From positions 1 through 21,252 of IMG/VR virus record IMGVR_UViG_3300013133_000083: 21,252 nucleotides of DNA; one strand, written 5' to 3'. The notes under the pieces are model-generated. The model was given only the letters and a program-made list of their open reading frames with translations. It ran no database searches and was not told the DNA's origin. The position numbers and the translations under genes are program-made. Positions 8,036-15,694 of the stretch are shown here, in pieces. Each line of letters opens with the position of its first letter. Positions within the stretch are counted from its first letter, which is position 1. This stretch comes from a virus.

Positions 8036-8052
8036 TATAAAAAAACATATAT

Positions 8053-8077
8053 GAGGTAGAATGATTCTACCTCTTTT
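8053..8077 (+). terminator. Rho-independent terminator after the capsid gene
   Basis: GAGGTAGAA pairs perfectly with TTCTACCTC around a TGA loop and is followed by TTTT. It lies 17 bases after the capsid stop. It probably lowers transcription of neck and tail genes relative to the head genes, by partial termination, since no new promoter is evident before 8107. Confidence 0.85.
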
Positions 8078-8106
8078 AATTTTAGAAGGGAGAATAAGCA
8101 GATATT

Positions 8107-8784
8107 ATGAATTATAATAGAATGAAAAAAGAAGATTTAATAGAGGAATTGAAAAATAAAGATAGTAAAATTAACAATATAGAAGATACAGTGAATCAAT
8201 TACAACAAATGATGATTCAATTTATGTCATCATCATCTAAATCACCAGAAAAACAAGAGGATTCTAAAAGTGAAATGATAACAGTTATATCTGTAATGAA
8301 TAATCTTGAGACTATTTTTATTAATGAAAATAAAGAATATATCTTAAAACACTATGGTGATAAAGTTAAGATTAAGATTTTAGATTGTCAAGATGCATTA
8401 TTAAGACCAAGAAATGCTCAACTTTTTTCAAGTGGATTAATTTATTTTGAAAATGAGAAATGGTATGAATTTTTCGGTATAGATAAACCAATATTAATAT
8501 TATCAAAAGAAAATATTATTGAGTTTATGGAAAAAGATGATAACGAAATTAAAAGAATACTATCATTAATAACGCAAAATAAAACAAATAAAAATGTTGA
8601 ATATTATTTATTATTAAATATTGCGAAGTTACAAAATGATGGTCATAGATTTTCTTCTGAAAGTATAGATTTATTAAATAAATTCTTTGAGGTAGAGGGA
8701 AATGAACATATAGAGGGAACTACAAACATAATATCTGATTATAGATCAATAGCAAAAATAAAAGAACAATATATCCAAAAATAA
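8107..8784 (+). CDS. Unknown protein with N-terminal coiled coil, head-neck region
   Basis: The 225-residue product begins with a predicted coiled coil (residues 5-35, KKEDLIEELKNKDSKI) and a Ser-rich linker (SSSSKSPEKQ), followed by a globular domain (residues 57-225) that I do not recognise. The domain starts ITVISVMNNLETIF and includes a Leu/Ile-rich helical part near PILILSKENIIEFME. It is the first gene after the capsid terminator. The ribosome binding site AAGGGAG (8086-8092) is 14 bases from ATG 8107, longer than usual; an in-frame TAA at 8095 rules out an earlier start. A head-neck structural or assembly role is inferred from position only. Confidence 0.6.
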   Translation: MNYNRMKKEDLIEELKNKDSKINNIEDTVNQLQQMMIQFMSSSSKSPEKQEDSKSEMITVISVMNNLETIFINENKEYILKHYGDKVKIKILDCQDALLRPRNAQLFSSGLIYFENEKWYEFFGIDKPILILSKENIIEFMEKDDNEIKRILSLITQNKTNKNVEYYLLLNIAKLQNDGHRFSSESIDLLNKFFEVEGNEHIEGTTNIISDYRSIAKIKEQYIQK

Positions 8785-8796
8785 GAAATAATAACT

Positions 8797-8804
8797 GGTG
8801 GTGG
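8797..8804 (+). promoter_or_regulatory. GGTGGTGG element before or over the connector gene start
   Basis: The run GGTGGTGG contains the two possible GTG starts (8798, 8801) of the following gene, and nothing upstream of it looks like a ribosome binding site. It is more likely itself the binding site, which would place the start at ATT 8807 or ATA 8810. Confidence 0.45.
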
Positions 8805-9466
8805 TAATTATAGCTACTACATTTTCTGATATCTACGATTTAAATGAAGCGATAACAAATGACGATAATTTGAATAGCTTGCCTAATAACCTATATTATT
8901 TTACAGCATATCAATATCTATTATTTGCCATTGCTGAATTTGTAGATGTATGTAATGTTGATATCGAAAATCACACAGCTTTTACTCAAGAAACATATAA
9001 TTTTACGGGTGATGGTAGTACTATTCAATATACTTTAAGTCCAACGCCGCCAGCACTATGTGAGTTATATGTTTCAATAAATGATGTAGAAACTACAAAT
9101 TATACTTTTGACTCTGTTTTAAATACTATTACTTTTAGTTCTACTCCAGTATTAAATGATGATATATATATTGGTGCATATATTGAAGGCTCATTTCTTG
9201 TTGATTTAACTATTAATGAGAAAAGAATACTTTCTGAAGCTATGACTATTCCATATATAGAATCTAAAATAAATAGGTCAGTTCAACTAGATCAAATGGT
9301 TTATGGGGCAAATCTTGGAATTCACTCTCAAGCAAATCATAATAAAGTACTTTCACAAGAGAAACAAGACAAATATCTTAAAATACATCAGATGATTGTA
9401 AGATACTCATTTAGAAGTGATCCCGATGATTTAGACAATCTTGTTGGCGATCCAGATTGGTATTAA
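8798..9466 (+). CDS. Head-tail connector-like protein with inserted beta domain
   Basis: The conventional start (GTG 8798) gives 222 residues; a start at ATA 8810 gives 218 and fits the GGTGGTGG element better. Flanking helical parts (SLPNNLYYFTAYQYLLFAIAEF and, after residue 132, EKRILSEAMTIPYIESKI) resemble the all-helical adaptor that docks under the portal. Between them, residues about 67-131, sits a beta-rich domain of the kind common in phage tail and fibre proteins (FTGDGSTIQYTLSPTPP, LYVSINDVETTNYTFD, NTITFSSTPVLNDDIYIGAY). An inserted domain of this type usually projects outward and may bind glycans or another subunit. The C-terminus is acidic (DPDDLDNLVGDPDW). Adaptor function is inferred from position and the helical frame; the insert is seen directly. 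Confidence 0.62.
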   Translation: MVVIIATTFSDIYDLNEAITNDDNLNSLPNNLYYFTAYQYLLFAIAEFVDVCNVDIENHTAFTQETYNFTGDGSTIQYTLSPTPPALCELYVSINDVETTNYTFDSVLNTITFSSTPVLNDDIYIGAYIEGSFLVDLTINEKRILSEAMTIPYIESKINRSVQLDQMVYGANLGIHSQANHNKVLSQEKQDKYLKIHQMIVRYSFRSDPDDLDNLVGDPDWY

Positions 9467-9467
9467 T

Positions 9468-10703
9468 ATGGCTAATAAAAATAGTTGGAGAATAATAAAA
9501 AATAGTAATGATAAACAAAACAGAGAAAATTCATATACAAATTTTTTAATAAATAACTTTGAAAAATATCCTAATTATAAAACATGTGTTAAGAATTTTG
9601 GTGAGACAACATATAAAATACAAATACATGAGGTAGATACACATAAAAAATCAAATAAAATGAAAAGAATGTTAGTTTATCCATATGATGATTTTGTATT
9701 TAATACTGGAGATTATTCTACTTGGGAATTTGGAGATGTGTCTACTGATTGGTTAATATTAGCGAGTGATTTAACATTTAAATATAATGCATATTATACA
9801 ATAGCATATTGTAACAACAGTTTAAATTGGTTCGATAGTAATAAAAATGAAATATCATATCCATGTTTTATTTATGATAAAATGACGGAAACGGAACTTG
9901 CTTTATTTAAAGAAATTATAATAGCTGAAGGACAAATCATTGTTGTTGTTCAAAACAATAACGATACATCTTTAATAGATATTAATAATAGATTTGTATT
10001 TGATAGCCAAGTGTACAAAATAAATTCAATGAAAGATTTTGTAGATGATGGATTATTAGTGTTTACAATGAGAAAAGATGGAAGTGGATATGACGATGAT
10101 TTCGATAATAATATTGCAAATACAGAAACGTATAATTATACAATAGAAATAGGTGATAGTTCATTTACTCAGAATATTGGATATACTACAACTTTGAGTG
10201 CAACTGTTAAACTTGATGGTATCGTTGTATCAAAATCTATTATATGGTCAAGTAGTGATGATAGTGTTGTATCAATTGACAATGATGGTAATATAGAGCT
10301 TTTATCAGAGGGTTCTTCAACTATATTAGTATCAATGGAAGATAATGAAGAAATATATGATGAGATAACAATAACATCGACATCTGGATCAATTCCTAGT
10401 GAGGGTGAAATTGTTGTATTACCAAATATTGAGTATATATTACAAGGTCGAACTGTATCATTTTCTGTTTATAAATATATTGATAATATTCAACAAAGTG
10501 ATACTTTTTCTGTGATTGTAGAAGAGCTGGTACAATTGCAAGTATTAGATATTACAACTGAGTTTTACAGACTTACTATAATAGATGGAAATCATTTTAC
10601 TATAGAAAATATAAAAAAGAATGGAACTATTACAATTAGATGTACAGATATGAAAGATAAATCATTTAAAACATTTACAATTGATTTGAGGGGGTTTTGG
10701 TAA
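9468..10703 (+). CDS. Head-closure (stopper)-like protein with Ig-like domains
   Basis: This 411-residue product has an N-terminal part (1 to about 215) in the position of the head-tail stopper that plugs the connector after packaging, ending in a beta segment FVFDSQVYKINSMKDFVDDGLL of the type seen in closure proteins. Residues about 222-300 form a bacterial Ig-like (Big_2 type) domain: ATVKLDGIVVSKSIIWSSSD, then VVSIDNDGNIELLSEGSSTI. Residues about 310-411 form a second beta domain (GEIVVLPNIEYILQGRTVSF, later NGTITIRCTD). Ig-like domains on virion proteins are thought to aid weak binding to cell-surface sugars. ATG 9468 is used rather than TTG 9441, which has no binding site; the gene starts one base after the preceding stop. 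The Ig domains are clear; the stopper role is positional. Confidence 0.6.
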   Translation: MANKNSWRIIKNSNDKQNRENSYTNFLINNFEKYPNYKTCVKNFGETTYKIQIHEVDTHKKSNKMKRMLVYPYDDFVFNTGDYSTWEFGDVSTDWLILASDLTFKYNAYYTIAYCNNSLNWFDSNKNEISYPCFIYDKMTETELALFKEIIIAEGQIIVVVQNNNDTSLIDINNRFVFDSQVYKINSMKDFVDDGLLVFTMRKDGSGYDDDFDNNIANTETYNYTIEIGDSSFTQNIGYTTTLSATVKLDGIVVSKSIIWSSSDDSVVSIDNDGNIELLSEGSSTILVSMEDNEEIYDEITITSTSGSIPSEGEIVVLPNIEYILQGRTVSFSVYKYIDNIQQSDTFSVIVEELVQLQVLDITTEFYRLTIIDGNHFTIENIKKNGTITIRCTDMKDKSFKTFTIDLRGFW

Positions 10704-11198
10704 ATGGCTTATTTTGAATCACTTGATGTTGGGATTAATGTTGCTTTAGATGAGATATTTAATAATCAAAATTTATGTAAATATTTATATTATAATGAAA
10801 AAGATCCATCATCTCAGCCCACCATAACAAACACAACATCACTATTGTTATTAAATGTATTTCCTTTGCCAAAAGATCCCGATGCAAAAGAATCTAAAAA
10901 AAGTTATTTAAATATTTACTTTATGTCAGCACAACCATATCAAAAAAATTCAGGATTTAAAAAGACTTTTTTATGTTTTGATATAATTTGTCATCTCGAT
11001 ATATGGTTGATAAATGAAGGAATTAGACCATTAAAAATATCGGCTGAAATAGATAGAATGTTTAATAATCAATATTATAAAGATTTATCAACAAATAATA
11101 TGTTTTTTGTTGATTGGTCATGTAATAAATACTCTGATTATTTTTATGGTTATCATTTAACGTATGCATTAGGTCAAGATTCTAACACTAGGTGTTAA
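10704..11198 (+). CDS. Tail terminator-like or neck protein
   Basis: The 164-residue product follows the stopper-like gene directly (stop 10701-10703, ATG 10704) with GAGGGGG upstream. It lies where the tail terminator or tail-completion protein is found, between closure protein and tail tube. Features include an N-terminal helix (SLDVGINVALDEIFNN) and a beta-rich middle (KKTFLCFDIICHLDIWLI) followed by a helix (PLKISAEIDRMFNN), consistent with the alpha-beta fold of terminator proteins that cap the tail tube. No specific family is recognised; the call is positional. Confidence 0.5.
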   Translation: MAYFESLDVGINVALDEIFNNQNLCKYLYYNEKDPSSQPTITNTTSLLLLNVFPLPKDPDAKESKKSYLNIYFMSAQPYQKNSGFKKTFLCFDIICHLDIWLINEGIRPLKISAEIDRMFNNQYYKDLSTNNMFFVDWSCNKYSDYFYGYHLTYALGQDSNTRC

Positions 11199-11199
11199 T

Positions 11200-11931
11200 A
11201 TGGTGAATGATTTTAGAATAAGCAAATTAGATTTACTTATGGGAGGATATATCGAAATCAATGGAATATTTGTGAAACATCCAACTTTGCAAGAAGTTTG
11301 TGATTATGGTGAGGATAATTACTATAATGCAATTGGGTTATTTGCTAATAAACCATATGATTTACGATTAATGCTCTATGAGTCTGGCAAATTATATACT
11401 GATGTTGATGATTATGAGTTGTTTTTAGGATTATTTCAAAGTGAAACATATGGTGATAATTGGAAATGGATTATTGGTGATTATAATTTTCAAATAGATT
11501 TCAATAAAGATAATAATCAATTTATATTGCATGATTATAAAAGAAAAATAATAATAGATAAATTAGTATATTATCAAATATCTCAGTTAATAAGAGATAT
11601 TAATATGATGAGCAATGAAAAAGATTATAATCCTGGTGATGTAAAAACACAAAAATTTATTTTAGAAAGAGAATTTAAAAAAGCAAAAAGAAAAAAAAAT
11701 AAAAAAGAAACTTCAATTTTAAAAAGGTATATAAGCACAATCGTTTGGTCTAAGTTTTCATCGTATACATATGACAACATATGGAAATTGTCTATGTATC
11801 AATTTTTTGATGCATTGGATAAAATTTCAACAAATGACCATCGTGAAAATATGATGTTAGGTTTATATACAGGAAATATTGATACAACAAAAAATCCAAT
11901 AAATATGGATAAAATAGATTTATTTAAATAG
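11200..11931 (+). CDS. Unknown phage structural or assembly protein
   Basis: This 243-residue protein carries HPTLQEVCDYGEDNYYNAI near the N-terminus, a lysine-rich helical stretch (residues about 148-172, EREFKKAKRKKNKKE) and a C-terminal WKLSMYQFFDALDKIS segment. I recall similar patterns (an early HPTLxE...GE..YY segment and a late W.LT.YQF.D segment) in uncharacterised proteins near tail genes of Firmicutes phages, but cannot name a family. The ATG overlaps the end of the upstream gene's region with AGGTG at 11190-11194. Position between tail terminator-like and tube genes suggests tail assembly. No signal peptide or membrane segment is seen. Confidence 0.55.
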   Translation: MVNDFRISKLDLLMGGYIEINGIFVKHPTLQEVCDYGEDNYYNAIGLFANKPYDLRLMLYESGKLYTDVDDYELFLGLFQSETYGDNWKWIIGDYNFQIDFNKDNNQFILHDYKRKIIIDKLVYYQISQLIRDINMMSNEKDYNPGDVKTQKFILEREFKKAKRKKNKKETSILKRYISTIVWSKFSSYTYDNIWKLSMYQFFDALDKISTNDHRENMMLGLYTGNIDTTKNPINMDKIDLFK

Positions 11932-11943
11932 GAGGTACACATA

Positions 11944-12750
11944 ATGGCAATACCATCAAAATGGGCAATACATCAGATATTTGATATATATCTTTTTGAT
12001 TTGGCAACTGGTAAAAATCTTGGATATCTAACAGATTTAAAACAAGCTAGTTTTACCCAAGAGGCTGAGACAGTATATGTAACTGGAGGAAAAGGAAATC
12101 CAAAACTCGTTCCATTTGATCATAGTAAAGTTGCTAAAATTGAATGTCAATCAGCTTTATATGAGAATGAATTCGCTGGAACTATTTTAGGGTCTACGCC
12201 AGTTGCAGCAGCTAGTACATCAATAATGATACCAGAAGTTGTTACTGTAACATCAAACGTAGCAACTACAACTTATACAGCTACAGGAGATACAAATGAT
12301 GAAATTAAATTTGCATATGTAAGAAATTCTGATGGTTCACTCGGAACTGCTATTACTCAGGCTGAAGTTGCTTCATCTGGATATTTTACTTATACGCCAG
12401 GAACAAAAACTTTAGCATTTAACTCTGGAGATTATGAAGATGATACAGAAATAGTTGTTTTTTATAATCCAACTACTACATCTGATACAGTCACAATTAC
12501 TTCATACACAGACCAGTTCTCTGAATCTGTTAAAGTTGTTGCCGCTGGATTAGCTAGAGATACTTGTACAAACTTAGATTATGCAATACAAATAATATTC
12601 TATCAAGGCAAAATCACAAATGGATTTAACCTTGAATTAACTGCTGATGGCGAACCTGCTGTTCATAACTTTAGTGTAGAAGCTTTAAAATCATGTTCTA
12701 GTAAAAAATTGTTTGATATTATTATATATGATGAAAATACTTTAGTATAA
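11944..12750 (+). CDS. Tail tube (major tail) protein with inserted Thr-rich beta domain
   Basis: The 268-residue product is preceded by a perfect ribosome binding site (TAGGAGGTACACATA) and sits after the neck genes, as expected of the abundant tail tube subunit that stacks around the tape measure. The core reads as beta strands (IFDIYLFDLATGKNLGYL; KVAKIECQSALYENEF; and, at the end, FSVEALKSCSSKKLFDIIIY). Residues about 98-180 form a Thr/Ser-rich inserted domain (SNVATTTYTATGDTND, YFTYTPGTKTLAFNSGDY, ending in TTTSDTVTITS), which would project from the tube surface. Such a domain is a plausible acceptor for the glycan enzymes encoded just downstream. No sheath gene is seen upstream. The tube call rests on position, expression signals and strand pattern. 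Confidence 0.68.
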   Translation: MAIPSKWAIHQIFDIYLFDLATGKNLGYLTDLKQASFTQEAETVYVTGGKGNPKLVPFDHSKVAKIECQSALYENEFAGTILGSTPVAAASTSIMIPEVVTVTSNVATTTYTATGDTNDEIKFAYVRNSDGSLGTAITQAEVASSGYFTYTPGTKTLAFNSGDYEDDTEIVVFYNPTTTSDTVTITSYTDQFSESVKVVAAGLARDTCTNLDYAIQIIFYQGKITNGFNLELTADGEPAVHNFSVEALKSCSSKKLFDIIIYDENTLV

Positions 12751-12752
12751 TA

Positions 12753-12781
12753 TTGACAAAATAACATAAATATGATATAAT
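12753..12781 (+). promoter_or_regulatory. Consensus sigma-A-type promoter with extended -10
   Basis: TTGACA (12753-12758), a 17-base spacer and TATAAT (12776-12781), with TG one base before it (12773-12774), match the bacterial housekeeping promoter consensus fully. Transcription would start near 12788, just after the tail tube gene and inside the first codons of the zinc-ribbon frame. It gives the cargo region expression independent of the structural operon. Confidence 0.85.
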
Positions 12782-13220
12782 GAACAAATTAAATAAAAGA
12801 TGTTTAGAATGTAATAAACTTTTTAAAGCTTGTTTGAATTGTAGTAAATTAGGAGCATTTGGTTGGAGAAGTTCATTTTGTTCAATTGAGTGCTTCAAAA
12901 CTCAAATGAGTAAAAGATTGGAAGAAGATAACATGCGGAAAAATAAAGAAAATAAATATGGTATGAAATTTCCAATTCGTGGTGTTACACATGAGAATAA
13001 TAGAATGCATGATATTCACACTTTTGCAATAAATAATTCTAAGGACAATATTTTTATTAGTAATGAAAATGATTTAGAATTTTGTGTTGATGATTTTGTA
13101 TATTTCTATATTCCAGGACATGTAATGAAAGATATCATAGAACAAATTTATAAAAACGGTTTTGAAGATGGTAAAAAAACAAAAATAAAGAATAATTATA
13201 AAATTACAAATATAGAGTAG
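12780..13220 (+). CDS. Zinc-ribbon protein of unknown function, moron-like
   Basis: The 146-residue product carries three cysteine pairs near its N-terminus: C8xxC11, C18xxC21 and C34xxxC38, the last within SSFCSIECF, a pattern typical of zinc-binding treble-clef or ribbon proteins. The rest (FPIRGVTHENNRMHD, later FVYFYIPGHVMKDIIEQIY) is not recognised. A consensus promoter overlaps its first ATG and a hairpin overlaps its stop, which is the layout of a moron: a gene inserted between phage genes with its own signals. ATG 12780 has no ribosome binding site and lies upstream of the predicted transcript start, so it could only be read from an upstream transcript. A later start would cut into the cysteine pairs. 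Its role (regulator, nucleic-acid binding or host takeover) is unknown. Confidence 0.6.
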   Translation: MNKLNKRCLECNKLFKACLNCSKLGAFGWRSSFCSIECFKTQMSKRLEEDNMRKNKENKYGMKFPIRGVTHENNRMHDIHTFAINNSKDNIFISNENDLEFCVDDFVYFYIPGHVMKDIIEQIYKNGFEDGKKTKIKNNYKITNIE

Positions 13221-13235
13221 CCTTCTGGCTACTCT
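13214..13235 (+). terminator. Hairpin, possible weak terminator, after the zinc-ribbon gene
   Basis: AGAGTAGCC pairs perfectly with GGCTACTCT around a TTCT loop, a stable tetraloop type. The stop codon of the zinc-ribbon gene is in the stem. The following AACTTATCTT is only partly T-rich, so termination is probably incomplete and read-through into the glycan genes is expected. Confidence 0.6.
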
Positions 13236-13263
13236 AACTTATCTTAGATGGAGATGATTTTTT

Positions 13264-14076
13264 TTGATTTTAGAAAATAAAAAAATATTCATAGCAACAT
13301 TAATTAGAGACAGGTCATGGATTCTTCCACATTTCTTAAAATATCTTTATGAATTAAACTATAATAAAAAAGATATATCAATTTTTTTCTTAATAAATAA
13401 CTCCAAAGATGATTCTTATCAAATAATTCAAAATTTTAGAAATACAAATTTAAAAAAATACCTAGATATAACAATTGAAAATATAGATATAAAAAATATT
13501 CCAGATGATGTAAGAACAATGAATGTTAGGAATAACTATATCTATAATCATCTTGCAAATATGAGAAATATAATTTTAGATAGATGTAATAAAAATAAAT
13601 TTGATTATATTTTTTCTATTGATTCAGATATACTTTTAATAAATAAAGATACTTTAAATAACTTAATTAGTCATAAAAAAGATATAATATCATCTATAAT
13701 ATATAATGGCTATGAATTTAAGCCAGAATTATATTATAGGTTTACAAATGCTTTAATTAAAGTTGCTGAAGAAAGATTAATCCCAATTAACAAAAATAAA
13801 ACTGAATTTATAAAAAGTCAAGAGACAAGATATAAACATCTTAGGAAAAAAAATGGATTAATAGAAGTTGATTTAACTGGTGCTATATATTTAATTAATA
13901 CTAAAATTCTTAGAGATATTAAATATGGATACCATATTGATGGTGAAGACGCTTATTTTTGTAATTCTGCTCAACAAAATAAAATTAAATTATATTGTGA
14001 TATGGATACATATAATCAACATATAATGAGTGAGAGTTGGCTGAATAAATTTTTAGATGGTGAAAAAATTAATTAG
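13264..14076 (+). CDS. Glycosyltransferase, GT-A fold (Anp1/GT2-like)
   Basis: The 270-residue enzyme is a nucleotide-sugar-dependent glycosyltransferase: an N-terminal strand IFIATLIRDRSW, a strand-loop FFLINNSKDDS, an ANMRNIILDRC helix at residues 98-108, a metal-binding DxD (SIDSDIL, D120 and D122) and a late acidic motif GEDAYFC (E228, D229) likely to include the catalytic base, followed by a His (YNQHIM). The pattern resembles Anp1-like and GT2 enzymes. No membrane segment is present, so it should act in the cytoplasm. TTG 13264 is the start, with GGAG at 13250-13253. It is the first of four clustered glycan-transfer genes. The region is extremely AT-rich (10 G/C in the 60 bases from 13381). 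Sugar and acceptor are unknown. Confidence 0.82.
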   Translation: MILENKKIFIATLIRDRSWILPHFLKYLYELNYNKKDISIFFLINNSKDDSYQIIQNFRNTNLKKYLDITIENIDIKNIPDDVRTMNVRNNYIYNHLANMRNIILDRCNKNKFDYIFSIDSDILLINKDTLNNLISHKKDIISSIIYNGYEFKPELYYRFTNALIKVAEERLIPINKNKTEFIKSQETRYKHLRKKNGLIEVDLTGAIYLINTKILRDIKYGYHIDGEDAYFCNSAQQNKIKLYCDMDTYNQHIMSESWLNKFLDGEKIN

Positions 14077-14091
14077 AAAGAAGAGATTATT

Positions 14092-14964
14092 TTGATAAAT
14101 TTTATACTTCCAAATATGGAAAAATATAAATTACTTCTAGATGAATATATAAATCCCATTATAGACAATTTAAATAAAGATAAATATAAAATTAGTGATT
14201 TCGCTCAAGAAGATTGTCTAAACATACATTTTTTTTCTGAAAGAGAATATAAAAATTGGGTTGGATTTGTTGGTAAAAATATATTTATACCTCATGGAAT
14301 TGCTGATAAAAATTCTAGGAATTTTGACAATACTGGAGATTTTGATTATTTAATAGTTTCAGGAGAATACTGGAAACAAAAACATATTTTACAAGGGGTA
14401 AACCATGAAAAAATTATTATAGGTGGATATCCAAAAATGGATAATATGTTTAAATTAAAAAAGAATACATATAATAAGCCTATGATATTATGGTGTCCAA
14501 CACATAACTTTTCAACACATCTTAATCTTACAACATACCCTGATTTTATAAATTATATAAATGACATACCATTTGACGATTTTATATTTAAGATATCACA
14601 ACATCCAGCTAACAAATACAATCTTAAACCGACAAAACAAGAGTTGATAGACGCTGATATAATAATATCTGATTCAGGATCGATGATATATGAGGCGTTT
14701 ACAATGAATAAACACGTTATTTTCCCAGATTGGATAGTAAAAGATAATATATTAAGAGTTTATAATAATACATTTGAAAGTCAAATATACGAAGAAGATA
14801 TTGGTATGCACGCAAACTCAATTGAAGAATTGTTGGAATTTTGCTATAATCCAGTCTTTGATAAGAAAATTAAAAAGTTTATAGACGGAATATTTCAAAA
14901 AGAACTTAGAGGAAAATCAGGTAAAGCAATTGCTGAAATTTTAGAAAGAAAGGATAACTCATAA
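14092..14964 (+). CDS. CDP-glycerol glycerophosphotransferase-like (TagB/TagF type)
   Basis: This 290-residue protein matches the GT-B enzymes that transfer glycerol phosphate (or ribitol phosphate) from CDP-glycerol when wall teichoic acid is made. Seen motifs: IPHGIADKN (H68), YLIVSGEYW, IGGYPKMDNMF, ILWCPTHN (H138), ISQHPAN (H171) and a substrate-binding DIIISDSGSMIYEAF (residues 189-203). Length is below full-size TagF, as if it were a core catalytic domain without the membrane-binding N-terminus. No membrane helix is seen. TTG 14092 is the start after GAAAGAAGAG. It lies 15 bases after the first glycosyltransferase. It may add glycerol phosphate to a glycan built by its neighbours; a different polyol phosphate is possible. 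Confidence 0.82.
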   Translation: MINFILPNMEKYKLLLDEYINPIIDNLNKDKYKISDFAQEDCLNIHFFSEREYKNWVGFVGKNIFIPHGIADKNSRNFDNTGDFDYLIVSGEYWKQKHILQGVNHEKIIIGGYPKMDNMFKLKKNTYNKPMILWCPTHNFSTHLNLTTYPDFINYINDIPFDDFIFKISQHPANKYNLKPTKQELIDADIIISDSGSMIYEAFTMNKHVIFPDWIVKDNILRVYNNTFESQIYEEDIGMHANSIEELLEFCYNPVFDKKIKKFIDGIFQKELRGKSGKAIAEILERKDNS

Positions 14965-14965
14965 A

Positions 14966-15694
14966 ATGAAAGATGTGAGATTGAGTGTTATAATCCCCTG
15001 GAGAAAAAGTAAAGAATTAGATAGGAATGTAATTGCTGAGTGGTGTTTTAAAAGATATAAATACCTTTTTGAAAATCTTGGATTGAGAGAAGTGGAATTT
15101 GTTTATTCTGATGATGGCGGTGATGTATTTAGTAGAGGTGGAAGTATAAATAAAGGCGTTGAAGAATGTAGGGGAGATTATATTATAATAACCGATGCTG
15201 ATTATTTATTTGGACAACAAATGGCAAGAAATTTAATAAATAAACAAGAATGGACAGTGGCTTGTAAGCAACATAATTATTATTTTACAGATCATTATAT
15301 TGCAAACTATATATTAAGCAAACCACATGATATTGATATAAAAAAAATAGCTTTTGGAAAACATATTGAAGTATCTAAATGGCAAACATATGGACAAATT
15401 CTTGCAATGCCTAAGAAAAATTTTGTAAAATTTTACAATAAATTTAGAGGTTATGGGTTTGAGGATGATGTATTTTATTATTGTATGAGAGCTTGGAATG
15501 GAAAAGAGTGGCGTACAAATAATTATATGTTTCATATATATCATAGTAGACCTATTGGTTCAGCATACATGCAAAAAAGCTATGACAATATTAAAATTCT
15601 TAAAGATGAATGGGAAGAAATTAAATTAGATAGAAAAAAAATGAGACAAGTTATGGAAGAAAAAGGGTTGTTATATGAATGGAATAGAAAATAA
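14966..15694 (+). CDS. Glycosyltransferase family 2-like, GT-A fold
   Basis: The 242-residue enzyme starts RLSVIIPWRKSKELDRN, a GT-A N-terminal nucleotide-binding strand, then VEFVYSDDGGD, SRGGSINKGVEECRGDY, a DxD motif in IIITDADYLF (D77, D79) and GYGFEDDVFYYC (E166, D167, D168), the catalytic-base region of the family, ending in HIYHSRP. This order resembles enzymes such as polymerase-type or galactosyltransferase-like GT2/GT7 members. The start ATG 14966 lies one base after the previous stop with AGGAT upstream. No membrane anchor. Transfers a sugar from a nucleotide sugar; donor and acceptor cannot be read from sequence. Confidence 0.85.
   Translation: MKDVRLSVIIPWRKSKELDRNVIAEWCFKRYKYLFENLGLREVEFVYSDDGGDVFSRGGSINKGVEECRGDYIIITDADYLFGQQMARNLINKQEWTVACKQHNYYFTDHYIANYILSKPHDIDIKKIAFGKHIEVSKWQTYGQILAMPKKNFVKFYNKFRGYGFEDDVFYYCMRAWNGKEWRTNNYMFHIYHSRPIGSAYMQKSYDNIKILKDEWEEIKLDRKKMRQVMEEKGLLYEWNRK

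Noticed and set aside
9441-9467. TTG 9441 as start of the stopper-like gene
   Set aside because: It has no binding site and would overlap the upstream gene by 26 bases; ATG 9468 follows the upstream stop directly.
13162-13202. TTGAAG and TATAAA as a promoter for the first glycosyltransferase
   Set aside because: The spacer would be about 29 bases, and the elements lie upstream of a hairpin; such matches are common by chance in sequence this AT-rich.
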